Part shown: one piece after another, positions 37,312 to 44,658 of the stretch | Position numbering within the stretch: position 1 is the stretch's first letter | Layout: every line of letters begins with the position of its first letter | NCBI GenBank assembly: GCA_003279455.1 | Contig: QCHU01000008.1 | Coordinates: 1-44,658, forward strand | Source: Prochlorococcus sp. AG-402-G19 | GTDB taxonomy: Bacteria > Cyanobacteriota > Cyanobacteriia > PCC-6307 > Cyanobiaceae | Direction of reading: 5' to 3' | Length of the DNA stretch: 44,658 nucleotides | The notes under the pieces: model-generated | Seen by the model: only the letters and a program-made list of their open reading frames with translations | Database searches by the model: none | Told to the model about the DNA's origin: nothing | Program-made: the position numbers and the translations under genes

Positions 37312-38445
37312 GCTTGAATTTTGAAAGAGTAATCTCTTGATTACTCTTTTTGCAATGTCTTCATAACTCATCTCACCTGAAAGAATTTGTGCAATTCTTT
37401 TTGGAGCAGTAGTTCTTTTTACACCTAATTGATATCCAACTTTTGGAAAACGATAAAAAACTTGAGAAATTCTTTTACCCCAGGCCATCGAATTTCCCCA
37501 TTTTTTTTGCATTGTGTTTGTGTATGAATCTAAACAGTTGACTTCTCCATCTAGCCAATAGATTAGGGTTTTTGCAGCTTCAAATCCACTCATTAAAGCG
37601 GGCCTTAATCCCTCTGCTAAAAAAGGGTCACATAATGAAGCAGCATCACCAACTAGAAGAATTCCTTCTCCGTTTAATTTACTGTGCCCATTCCAGATCC
37701 TTAATTTTTTTTTATGACCAATCACTTCAGAAGGATCCAAGCTCAAATCAGGCAGGAATGATTGTAGTATTTCATTAACTTGAATTGAACTCGTATTATC
37801 TATAAAAGTTCCCATACCAATATTTACTTCATTGTTTAACGGAAATGCCCATGCAAAACCATTTTTTACTAGGCCAAACTCAAATCTAGCAGTTTCAGGT
37901 CCTAAATTTCCCCTCCTTTGAATTCTTCCTGAGAAAGTGGAGGCAAATTTTTGTTGATTTGGACCTAAATTAAAAGTTTTAGGCCATGGTGATTCAGAAC
38001 CATCAGCAATAACAACTGCTCTTGCCTCTATTTGTCTCCCATCAAGAGCGGTAATATGCCAAATATTAGAGACTTTTTTTACATCGACGACATTAAAAGT
38101 ATTCAATAAATTACAACCTGAAACTAGTGCTTGATCTAATAAGAATGAATCAAGCTTTTCACGTTTAACTATCCAAAAAGGAGAAGACCCTGAGAGTTCG
38201 GCGACCACTTTGTCGCTATTGCACCAACTAAACTCTACAGTTGTTATTACTTCATCAACTATTGGTAAAAGTTCAAATGGAAACCAATTTTGCACTGCAG
38301 CTGACATTCCACCCCCACAGATTCTCTCTGGAGAGGAATTATTCTTTTCAAGAATACATACTTTTTTTCTTTTACTAGCCAGATGAAAAGCTGTAGTAGT
38401 GCCTGATGCTCCCCCTCCAATAATGGCAACATCTAAAAGTGTCAA
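37300..38445 (-). CDS. Geranylgeranyl-reductase-like FAD-dependent oxidoreductase
   Basis: This 381-residue flavoprotein has an N-terminal FAD-binding fold with [16 protein letters not shown] (8-23), the ICGGGMS loop, and the second FAD motif [25 protein letters not shown]. It belongs to the geranylgeranyl reductase/halogenase-like class (COG0644). ChlP itself is usually longer and has different flanking residues, so I treat this as a paralogue with unknown substrate (lipid or isoprenoid reduction likely). The TTG start (38445) overlaps the frr stop, and FAD-strand residues begin immediately, so no later start fits. It converges with tal, overlapping it by 12 bases. Confidence 0.82.
   Translation of the reverse strand: MTLLDVAIIGGGASGTTTAFHLASKRKKVCILEKNNSSPERICGGGMSAAVQNWFPFELLPIVDEVITTVEFSWCNSDKVVAELSGSSPFWIVKREKLDSFLLDQALVSGCNLLNTFNVVDVKKVSNIWHITALDGRQIEARAVVIADGSESPWPKTFNLGPNQQKFASTFSGRIQRRGNLGPETARFEFGLVKNGFAWAFPLNNEVNIGMGTFIDNTSSIQVNEILQSFLPDLSLDPSEVIGHKKKLRIWNGHSKLNGEGILLVGDAASLCDPFLAEGLRPALMSGFEAAKTLIYWLDGEVNCLDSYTNTMQKKWGNSMAWGKRISQVFYRFPKVGYQLGVKRTTAPKRIAQILSGEMSYEDIAKRVIKRLLFQNSSSKS
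37324..37351 (+). terminator. Intrinsic terminator of transaldolase inside the opposing gene
   Basis: A perfect 11-bp stem (37324-37334 with 37339-37349) with a TCTT loop and a T-run (37347-37351) starts 13 bases after the tal stop. It terminates only plus-strand transcription, since the other strand has no T-run. The same bases encode the last residues of the reductase on the minus strand. Confidence 0.85.
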
Positions 38446-38990
38446 ACTTTTAAAATCTCAGCTTCTTTTTCTGAAAGTTTTTTTTCTATATCTTTGATAA
38501 AATTATCTGTCTCTTTCTGAATTGTTTCTTGTTCATCTCTACTTTGATCTTCGGAAAGATCACCATCCTTTTCAGATTTCTTGACTCTCTCTATTGCATC
38601 ACGGCGAATATTCCTTAGTGCAACTTTCCCTTCTTCTGCATACTTGGAAGCGAGTTTGCAAAATTCTTTTCTACGCTCTTCAGTTAAAGGTGGAACATTG
38701 ATGCGAATTATTTTTCCATCATTGTTTGGAGTAAATCCTAGATCACTTGTAGAAATAGCTTTTTCAATGGAAGCCAATGAGCCTAAGTCGAAGGGTTGAA
38801 TCGCTATCGTTTGAGAGTCAGGAGTAGTGATTGTTGCAAGTGACTTTAGTGGAGTATCTGCTCCATAGTATTCGACTGATATCCTGTCTAATAAAGATGT
38901 ATTTGCTCTCCCTGTCCTGATGGTATTGAAATTCCTTTGAGCTGCTTCAACAGATTTGCTCATTGTGGTTTTTAGCTCTTGGTTTGACAT
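38442..38990 (-). CDS. frr: Ribosome recycling factor
   Basis: RRF splits post-termination ribosomes with EF-G. The 182-residue sequence has the standard pattern: [19 protein letters not shown] (about 26-44), [23 protein letters not shown], the [17 protein letters not shown] segment, and [25 protein letters not shown]. It is the fourth gene of a minus-strand series recombinase, cobO, pyrH, frr, and is followed by an overlapping reductase start. The pyrH-frr pairing is conserved in many bacteria. Confidence 0.97.
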   Translation of the reverse strand: MSNQELKTTMSKSVEAAQRNFNTIRTGRANTSLLDRISVEYYGADTPLKSLATITTPDSQTIAIQPFDLGSLASIEKAISTSDLGFTPNNDGKIIRINVPPLTEERRKEFCKLASKYAEEGKVALRNIRRDAIERVKKSEKDGDLSEDQSRDEQETIQKETDNFIKDIEKKLSEKEAEILKV

Positions 38991-39041
38991 TTAGATAAAG
39001 TTATTGCGAATTGATTATTAAATAAGGTTCAAAAATTAGCT

Positions 39042-39755
39042 TTAACTTGAATTAGATATTCTTGATCCAATTTGTTCGCCAGAAATAGCCTTAGCAATGT
39101 TCCCAGGTTGGAAAATATTAAAAACAACTATGGGGATTTTATTATCTTTGCAAAGAGCAATAGCAGTGCTATCCATTACTCCTATTTCGTTGGTTAATAC
39201 ATCTTGAAAGGTGAGATTGTCATATTTGATAGCATCAGAGAATTTCTTTGGATCTCGATCGTAAACCCCATCAACTTTCGTGGCTTTGAAAACAACTTCT
39301 GCGTTGATTTCAGCGGCCCTAAGAGCAGCAGTGGTATCAGTTGTGAAAAATGGATTACCGCACCCACCTCCAAAAACGACTACCCTTCCTTTCTCTAGAT
39401 GTCTTATTGCTCTTCTTCTTATGTAAGGTTCAGCAATCTGTTGCATATCAATAGCAGATTGAACTCTGGTAGGTACGCCAGCTCTTTCTAATCCATCTTG
39501 AAGTGTAATTGCATTCATTACGGTTGCAAGCATTCCTACATAGTCAGCAGTGGCTCTATCCATGCCTGCAGCGGATCCTTTTAGACCTCTAAAAATATTT
39601 CCTCCACCAACCACAATTGCTATTTGCGTTCCATTTTCAACCACTTTTGAAACATCATTGGCAATAGATTGAACAATTTCAGGATCAATTCCATAAGGTT
39701 TTTCTCCCATAAGAGCTTCACCACTGAGTTTTATAAGTGCTCTAGAGTATGTCAT
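39042..39755 (-). CDS. pyrH: UMP kinase
   Basis: PyrH phosphorylates UMP to UDP. It is a hexameric amino-acid-kinase-fold protein. Visible: [13 protein letters not shown] at the N-terminus, GGGNIFRG (substrate loop), [34 protein letters not shown] and DKVDGVYD-type segment ([13 protein letters not shown]). I start at ATG 39755 (237 residues); a further in-frame start at 39785 would add ten atypical residues before the conserved first strand. Gap to frr is 51 bases. Confidence 0.96.
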   Translation of the reverse strand: MTYSRALIKLSGEALMGEKPYGIDPEIVQSIANDVSKVVENGTQIAIVVGGGNIFRGLKGSAAGMDRATADYVGMLATVMNAITLQDGLERAGVPTRVQSAIDMQQIAEPYIRRRAIRHLEKGRVVVFGGGCGNPFFTTDTTAALRAAEINAEVVFKATKVDGVYDRDPKKFSDAIKYDNLTFQDVLTNEIGVMDSTAIALCKDNKIPIVVFNIFQPGNIAKAISGEQIGSRISNSS

Positions 39756-39852
39756 TAATAGTTCATAACAAATTGACAGTAGCAAGTCCTGGGAGAACGT
39801 CTTTATATCTGTATTGGATCCCTTGCGATGGAAATATTTTCAAGATTATAGA

Positions 39853-40545
39853 CTAATATTCGATTCCCTCTTGTGCTTTTATTCCCTGTTCTCTAAAAGG
39901 ATGGTGGATTAATTTCATTTCTGTTACAAGATCAGCTGAATGGATTAACTTTTCTGAAGCTCCTCTCCCCGTCAAGACTACATGTGTAAGCTCGGGGCGT
40001 GATTTTATTCCATTTATAATTTCATCTTCATCTATATATCCAAGTTTTATTGCAACAATAATCTCGTCCAAAATAATAAGTTTATATTTTGGGTCTTTAA
40101 TATAAGAGACGGCCTTTCTCCAGCTAGATTTAACTAAATTTATATCTTTATTTCTATCTTGTGTTTCCCAAGTGAACCCTTCCCCGCAGGCATGAAATTT
40201 TAACTTGTCCCCAAATATTCTCAAGGCTAACTTTTCACCTGGTTCCCATCCACCCTTGATGAATTGAATTATTGCCACTTTATGGTTATGACCAATAGTT
40301 CTTAAACCCATCCCAAGAGCTGCAGTTGTTTTACCTTTACCTTTCCCGGTATTAATTATTATTAGACCTTTTTCTTTATTTCTTTCTTGTAATCTTTGTG
40401 TTTGAACTTCTTTCCGTTTCTTCATTCTTTCTCGATATTTTTCTTCGGTAATAGTTGGTATTATGTTGCCTCCCATTCCTATTTTTTCTGCAGTCTTATC
40501 TAGGTTATTAAGTTTTGAATTTTCTTCGGAAATCTTATTTTTCAT
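39853..40545 (-). CDS. cobO: Cob(I)alamin adenosyltransferase (CobO/BtuR type)
   Basis: This enzyme attaches the adenosyl group of ATP to cobalt in corrinoids. The 230-residue sequence has a charged N-terminal extension of about 60 residues and then the P-loop INTGKGKGKTTAALGMG (about 64-80), FIKGGWEPGE, and the Walker B-like KLIILDEIIVAIKLGY. The C-terminal VVLTGRGASEKLI and VTEMKLIHHPF are typical. It is on the same strand as pyrH and separated from it by 97 bases. cobK elsewhere in the window belongs to the same pathway. Confidence 0.95.
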   Translation of the reverse strand: MKNKISEENSKLNNLDKTAEKIGMGGNIIPTITEEKYRERMKKRKEVQTQRLQERNKEKGLIIINTGKGKGKTTAALGMGLRTIGHNHKVAIIQFIKGGWEPGEKLALRIFGDKLKFHACGEGFTWETQDRNKDINLVKSSWRKAVSYIKDPKYKLIILDEIIVAIKLGYIDEDEIINGIKSRPELTHVVLTGRGASEKLIHSADLVTEMKLIHHPFREQGIKAQEGIEY

Positions 40546-40626
40546 TCCTTTGACTTAAATTATATAAGTTAATAAAAGAATAATTTATAAAAAAGACATG
40601 GCTATAAATATTAATTATTCTTCTTG

Positions 40627-41787
40627 TTAATTTTTAACTCTAGATAGAGCACTATCAACTGCAATTTGCTGGTCTCTTCTTGTTATCCAATGATGATAGG
40701 TTTTTGTATGTATTGAAACTGAGTGCCCCATCATTTTTGCGGCTACGGTATTTGGTAGGCCTATTAAGATTGTCCTGACGGCCCAAGCATGCCTTAAATC
40801 ATAGGGGGTAAAAGATATTTTATATCTTCTAAATTGTTCAGATACTCTTCTTCCGATATGTTGAAGAGTTGTCACCTTTAGATCAGTTTTAATATCTGGG
40901 AGTAAATCTGAAGTATCAGTTATGTTATTTAGCTCAAATAATCCAATCCATTCTGGATGGAATGGCCAAACTTGATGCTCTCCTGTTTTTGTGTTTGGGA
41001 AAACCCGAAGTATTTTATCCCCACCTTTTTTTAAACAAGATAAATCACTAAAAAAAACTTCATGATTTCTAAGCCCATAGGTTGCCATTAACCCAAAAAC
41101 AAATCTCCATTTTGGATTTGGTATTAATTTGAAGCTATCAATAATTTCTTCATCACTTGGTAATTCTCTGAAATTAGATTCGTGTATTCCATAACCACTT
41201 TGAAGTTGTTTCCAGTTCTCAGGCAGCTCCAATTTAAGATATCTCGCTAAAGCACTTAAAGCAATTCCACATTGCTGTCTGCTTCTTGAATTTTTTTTGT
41301 AACTTAAAAGGATTTTTACTAGTAGCTCCTCGTTTAATTTTAAAGTAGATTTATTACTTTCTCCAATTAATCTGTTCAAATATGGTTTGTAAGCAGACTG
41401 CCAGGTGCTTATCATTCCTGCGGGTGATTTGCTCCTGGAAGTATCAGAAAAAAATTGCCTTTTAAAGCTTTCTATTTCATTTTTTAGAACTGATTTATTA
41501 GTATTTGTTGATGTGATGGTTTTTTCTTTAATCCAATTAGACCAGCAGAATTGATTTTTTTTGAGTTGAAAATCAATTAATTCTATAGCTTTTCTAGCCT
41601 CTTCTAGACCATTAATATTGTATGGAAGTTTAAGGCTTATTCTTTGTATTTTGGAAAGATTACGAGATTTTTTATCTGGTAAAGAACCTCGAATGTTTAA
41701 TACTTTACCCCTTTTCTCAATTCTTAGATTGATTCCCTTTGACTCAAGGTCGTGGTTGATATCTAGTAACTTTTGATTCTCGTCCAT
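40627..41787 (-). CDS. Tyrosine recombinase / integrase family protein
   Basis: This 386-residue protein has a C-terminal tyrosine-recombinase domain. By position: Arg240 (YGLRNHE), Lys267 (NTKTGEH), R332 in YDLRHAW, His355 (MMGHS) and nucleophile Tyr364 (KTYHHW). The first position of the HxxR box, normally His, is Tyr329. The N-terminal region (about 1-200) resembles a core-binding domain with an Arm-type segment at the very N-terminus. No other phage gene, no attachment repeat and no integration signs are visible, so it may be a resident or domesticated integrase. It sits 81 bases before cobO and is divergent from hemH. Confidence 0.85.
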   Translation of the reverse strand: MDENQKLLDINHDLESKGINLRIEKRGKVLNIRGSLPDKKSRNLSKIQRISLKLPYNINGLEEARKAIELIDFQLKKNQFCWSNWIKEKTITSTNTNKSVLKNEIESFKRQFFSDTSRSKSPAGMISTWQSAYKPYLNRLIGESNKSTLKLNEELLVKILLSYKKNSRSRQQCGIALSALARYLKLELPENWKQLQSGYGIHESNFRELPSDEEIIDSFKLIPNPKWRFVFGLMATYGLRNHEVFFSDLSCLKKGGDKILRVFPNTKTGEHQVWPFHPEWIGLFELNNITDTSDLLPDIKTDLKVTTLQHIGRRVSEQFRRYKISFTPYDLRHAWAVRTILIGLPNTVAAKMMGHSVSIHTKTYHHWITRRDQQIAVDSALSRVKN

Positions 41788-41841
41788 GATCCTGTAAATT
41801 TAGCTATCTTTACTTTGATAAGGGTTTGTATAACCTTTTAT

Positions 41842-41847
41842 AAGGAG
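41842..41847 (+). promoter_or_regulatory. Ribosome binding site of hemH
   Basis: AAGGAG lies 11 bases before the hemH ATG. It is noted because most genes in this window, including all those with TTG starts, lack a recognisable Shine-Dalgarno sequence, so this start is unusually well supported. Confidence 0.7.
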
Positions 41848-41858
41848 TTTTTTCTGAA

Positions 41859-43034
41859 ATGGCTCGGGTTGGTGTCCTCTTATTAAATCTCGGAGGTCCT
41901 GAGAGAATTAAGGACGTTGGACCATTTTTGTATAATTTGTTTTCTGATCCAGAGATAATTCGTTTACCAGTTCGTGCTTTTCAAAAACCTCTAGCGTGGC
42001 TTATAAGCTTATTGAGAAGCAGTAAATCACAAGAGGCTTATAGATCGATAGGAGGTGGATCACCTTTGCGTCGCATTACCGAGCAGCAGGCAAGAGAACT
42101 TCAAAGCTATCTTAGAAATATTGGAATAGACGCTACAACTTACGTTGCGATGAGGTATTGGCATCCATTTACAGAGTCAGCCGTAGCGGATATGAAGGCA
42201 GACGGTGTTAGCGAAGTTGTTGTTCTACCTCTTTATCCCCATTTTTCTATAAGTACAAGTGGATCAAGTTTTAGAGAATTGAAAAGGTTAAAAGATGGTG
42301 ACTCTGAGTTTGCAGAATTATCAATTCGTTGTATTCGTAGCTGGTTTGATCATCCAGCCTATGTTTCCTCAATGGCTGAATTAATAAAGAAAGAAATCTT
42401 AGCTTGTGATTTACCTCAAGGGGCCCACGTTTTCTTTACTGCTCACGGTGTCCCTAAAAGCTATGTAGAAGAAGCCGGTGATCCTTATCAAGATCAAATA
42501 CAAAACTGTTCACTTTTGATTATTGACCAGCTTGAAAATTCACTTGGATATAGCAATTCGTTCTCACTTGCTTATCAAAGTAGAGTGGGGCCAGAAGAGT
42601 GGCTAAAACCATATACAGAAGAAGTATTAGAAAAGCTAGGCAAATCCGGCATAAAGGAACTTGTTGTTGTCCCAATAAGTTTTGTGAGTGAGCATATTGA
42701 AACTCTCCAGGAGATTGATATTGAGTACAAAGAAATTGCTGAGAAAAATGGAATTGTTAATTTTAAAAGAGTTCCAGCTCTTGATATCTATCCTTTGTTT
42801 ATTGAAGGATTGGCTGATCTGGTTTCTTCTTGCTTGAACGGCGAAGGGATAAGTTTAGAGGAAGCATCAAAATTGCCAGAGAGAGTAAAACTTTATCCTC
42901 AGGAGAAATGGCAATGGGGTTGGAATAACAGCTCTGAAGTTTGGAATGGAAGAGTTGCAATGATTGTTTTTCTTTGTTTTTTTGTGGAATTAATAATTGG
43001 GAGTGGACCTTTACATCAAATAGGTTTGCTATAG
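41859..43034 (+). CDS. hemH: Ferrochelatase with C-terminal chlorophyll-binding-like helix
   Basis: HemH inserts ferrous iron into protoporphyrin IX. The core (about 1-320) has LLLNLGGPE at the start, [18 protein letters not shown], the catalytic His in [19 protein letters not shown], and the [15 protein letters not shown] and [13 protein letters not shown] segments. The C-terminus adds a linker and a single membrane helix with the chlorophyll-a/b-binding (Hlip-like) motif [10 protein letters not shown] (about 357-366). This two-part layout is typical of cyanobacterial and plant type-II ferrochelatase and is linked to thylakoid attachment and pigment binding. 391 residues, ATG with a good ribosome site. 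Confidence 0.97.
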   Translation: MARVGVLLLNLGGPERIKDVGPFLYNLFSDPEIIRLPVRAFQKPLAWLISLLRSSKSQEAYRSIGGGSPLRRITEQQARELQSYLRNIGIDATTYVAMRYWHPFTESAVADMKADGVSEVVVLPLYPHFSISTSGSSFRELKRLKDGDSEFAELSIRCIRSWFDHPAYVSSMAELIKKEILACDLPQGAHVFFTAHGVPKSYVEEAGDPYQDQIQNCSLLIIDQLENSLGYSNSFSLAYQSRVGPEEWLKPYTEEVLEKLGKSGIKELVVVPISFVSEHIETLQEIDIEYKEIAEKNGIVNFKRVPALDIYPLFIEGLADLVSSCLNGEGISLEEASKLPERVKLYPQEKWQWGWNNSSEVWNGRVAMIVFLCFFVELIIGSGPLHQIGLL

Positions 43035-43124
43035 AGAATTAAAATAATTTTTATGTTGATTTAGTTGATAAGTAAGCCACCTATAAAAACTTAGAGAATT
43101 TAAATAAATTTTTGCTTGATTTAG
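43032..43124. repeat. Pair of 33-base imperfect direct repeats before ilvB
   Basis: Copies at 43032-43064 and 43092-43124 agree at 28 of 33 positions, offset by exactly 60 bases. Both begin TAGAGAATT and end TTGATTTAG. The first starts at the hemH stop codon, and the second ends 55 bases before the ilvB GTG. No coding potential. Confidence 0.8.
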
Positions 43125-43179
43125 ATTAATTGAAATTATTCACACTAAGATTTATTGTTAGTTTAGATTTTCTTGTGCC

Positions 43180-44658
43180 GTGACCCTGACTTCTACGTCT
43201 AATCAAATAGGGGATTCAGGAGCACAAACTCAAAATGAGATCTCAGGTGCTGATGCCTTGATGGATTCTCTTCGTAGGCATGGTGTAGATACTATTTTTG
43301 GTTATCCAGGCGGAGCAATACTCCCAATATATGATGCGGTTTTTAAAGCAGAGGAAGAGGGATGGTTAAAACATATTCTTGTTCGACATGAGCAAGGTGG
43401 AACTCATGCCGCAGATGGTTTTGCTAGAGCGACTGGCAAAGTAGGTGTTTGTTTTGGTACATCCGGTCCTGGAGCTACGAATCTTGTCACAGGAATAGCC
43501 ACTGCTCAGATGGATTCTGTTCCTCTTGTCGTAATTACAGGACAAGTCCCTAGGCCTGCTATTGGTACTGATGCTTTTCAAGAAACAGATATTTTTGGGA
43601 TAACACTTCCAATTGTTAAGCATTCATGGGTCGTAAGAGATCCATCTGAAATTGCAAGAGTTGTAGCTCAAGCTTTTCTAATTGCCTCATCGGGTAGACC
43701 AGGACCTGTTTTGATTGACATACCAAAAGATGTTGGACAAGAGATGTTTAAATATCTCCCTGTCGAGCCAGGCTCAATAAAACCACCAGGCTTTGAACTA
43801 CCATTCGCGCCAGAACATAAAGCCATAAGTGCAGCCCTGGATTTGATTGAAAATGCTGAGCAACCTCTCCTTTACGTTGGTGGGGGTGTTATTTCTTCTG
43901 GGGCACATGAAACTCTGGCGGCGATTGCTAATAGATTTCAAATACCCGTAACAACAACTTTGATGGGGAAAGGCGCATTTGATGAACGTGAGCCTTTATC
44001 AGTTGGGATGCTAGGTATGCATGGAACAGCTTATGCTAACTTTGCTGTGACTGAATGTGATTTGCTGATTGCGATTGGAGCAAGATTTGATGACAGAGTT
44101 ACAGGTAAATTAGATACGTTTGCTCCTAAAGCAAAAGTAATTCATTTTGAGATTGATCCTGCTGAAATAAATAAAAATAGAGTAGTTGAAGTTTCCGTAT
44201 TAGGAGATGTAGGAATTAGTCTTGTTAAATTATTAGATCTCAGTAACCAAAGAAAAACAAATCCAAGAACTTCTAACTGGCTTAACAAAATTAAAAACTG
44301 GAAAAATAATTTTCCTTTGATAACTCCTCCTAAAGAAGGCGAAATTTATCCACAGGAAGTATTAATTGCTTTAAGAGACTTAGCGCAAGACGCTTTCATT
44401 ACAACTGATGTTGGACAACATCAGATGTGGGCAGCTCAATACTTGTTGAATGGACCAAGACAATGGATTAGCAGTGCTGGACTTGGAACAATGGGTTTTG
44501 GAATGCCCGCTGCAATGGGAGTCAAGGTTGCTTTACCTAAGGAGCAGGTGATTTGTATCGCTGGTGATGCAAGTATCCTCATGAACATTCAGGAGCTTGG
44601 AACTATTGCTCAATATAAGTTGAATATAAAAGTAATTATTATCAATAATCATTGGCAA
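43180..44658 (+). CDS. ilvB: Acetolactate synthase large subunit, 3' end outside window
   Basis: IlvB is the ThDP enzyme that makes acetolactate for valine, leucine and isoleucine. The first 493 codons are present and open to the window edge; about 90-110 more are expected. Visible: [27 protein letters not shown] at the N-terminus, the catalytic Glu in [13 protein letters not shown] (E71), [15 protein letters not shown], the FAD-binding middle domain ([12 protein letters not shown]), [11 protein letters not shown], and the ThDP/Mg motif beginning GDAS (462-465) and ending NNHW (489-492). Start is GTG at 43180; upstream the frame closes. In this motif GDAS replaces the usual GDGS. Confidence 0.95.
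   Translation, partial: MTLTSTSNQIGDSGAQTQNEISGADALMDSLRRHGVDTIFGYPGGAILPIYDAVFKAEEEGWLKHILVRHEQGGTHAADGFARATGKVGVCFGTSGPGATNLVTGIATAQMDSVPLVVITGQVPRPAIGTDAFQETDIFGITLPIVKHSWVVRDPSEIARVVAQAFLIASSGRPGPVLIDIPKDVGQEMFKYLPVEPGSIKPPGFELPFAPEHKAISAALDLIENAEQPLLYVGGGVISSGAHETLAAIANRFQIPVTTTLMGKGAFDEREPLSVGMLGMHGTAYANFAVTECDLLIAIGARFDDRVTGKLDTFAPKAKVIHFEIDPAEINKNRVVEVSVLGDVGISLVKLLDLSNQRKTNPRTSNWLNKIKNWKNNFPLITPPKEGEIYPQEVLIALRDLAQDAFITTDVGQHQMWAAQYLLNGPRQWISSAGLGTMGFGMPAAMGVKVALPKEQVICIAGDASILMNIQELGTIAQYKLNIKVIIINNHWQ

Noticed and set aside
40627-41787. A prophage or genomic island around the recombinase
   Set aside because: Neighbours on both sides are core genes (cobO, pyrH, hemH) with native composition. 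No tRNA end, direct repeat or phage gene is visible.
43366-43623. Minus-strand frame of 85 codons inside ilvB
   Set aside because: It is antisense to the highly conserved ThDP domain and its product looks like no protein; it is a shadow of ilvB codon use.

Overview
The window is one contiguous stretch of a small, AT-rich, densely packed cyanobacterial chromosome. The best match I can recall is a marine picocyanobacterium of the Prochlorococcus type. The diagnostic genes are psb27, a ferrochelatase with a C-terminal chlorophyll-binding-like helix, a group-1 sigma factor with a cyanobacterial acidic N-terminus, DUF3153 and DUF2854 proteins, and a bipartite ferric-iron permease. Low GC, short spacers, many overlapping ends and frequent TTG starts agree. 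The exact clade cannot be fixed by eye. I see no tRNA, rRNA, CRISPR array, insertion sequence or prophage. The only mobile-type gene is one tyrosine recombinase.

Layout. 1-7.0 kb: a small unknown protein, an SPFH/prohibitin protein, hemL (opposite strand, shared terminator), an exonuclease III, two unknown proteins, larC and a coupled membrane protein. 7.0-10.5 kb: a minus-strand cluster yjbQ, pterin carbinolamine dehydratase, COG0523 GTPase, iron permease. 10.7-18 kb: M32 carboxypeptidase, pyrophosphatase, hemC, rpoD, priA. 18-21.2 kb: DUF2854, argB and DUF3153 in overlapping order, a small unknown protein and ssb. 21.2-27.2 kb: cobK and cutA on plus; proS, psb27, purA and an adenosine-kinase-like gene on minus. 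27.2-32.4 kb: an HTH protein, a small membrane protein overlapping a second, degenerate pyrophosphatase, an ArsC/Spx-like protein, lepB, a degenerate dihydroorotase and a two-domain histidine phosphatase. 32.5-37.3 kb: CPBP protease, an FtsL-like protein, ftsI, transaldolase. 37.3-41.8 kb: minus-strand tyrosine recombinase, cobO, pyrH, frr and a geranylgeranyl-reductase-like flavoprotein. 41.9 kb to the end: hemH and the first 493 codons of ilvB, cut by the window edge.

Together these are mostly core metabolism. The tetrapyrrole theme is strong (hemL, hemC, hemH, cobK, cobO). The rest covers nucleotides (purA, pyrH, adenosine kinase), amino acids (argB, ilvB), replication and repair (priA, ssb, exonuclease III), translation (proS, frr), cell division (ftsI plus a probable FtsL) and metal handling (iron permease, COG0523, CutA, LarC).

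The most notable points are: argB broken only by one extra G in a 10-G tract; two family I pyrophosphatases of which one has lost active-site residues; a dihydroorotase homologue stripped of most metal ligands; an unannotated FtsL candidate upstream of ftsI; a 33-nt direct repeat ahead of ilvB; and a perfect terminator hairpin for transaldolase lying inside the opposing gene.
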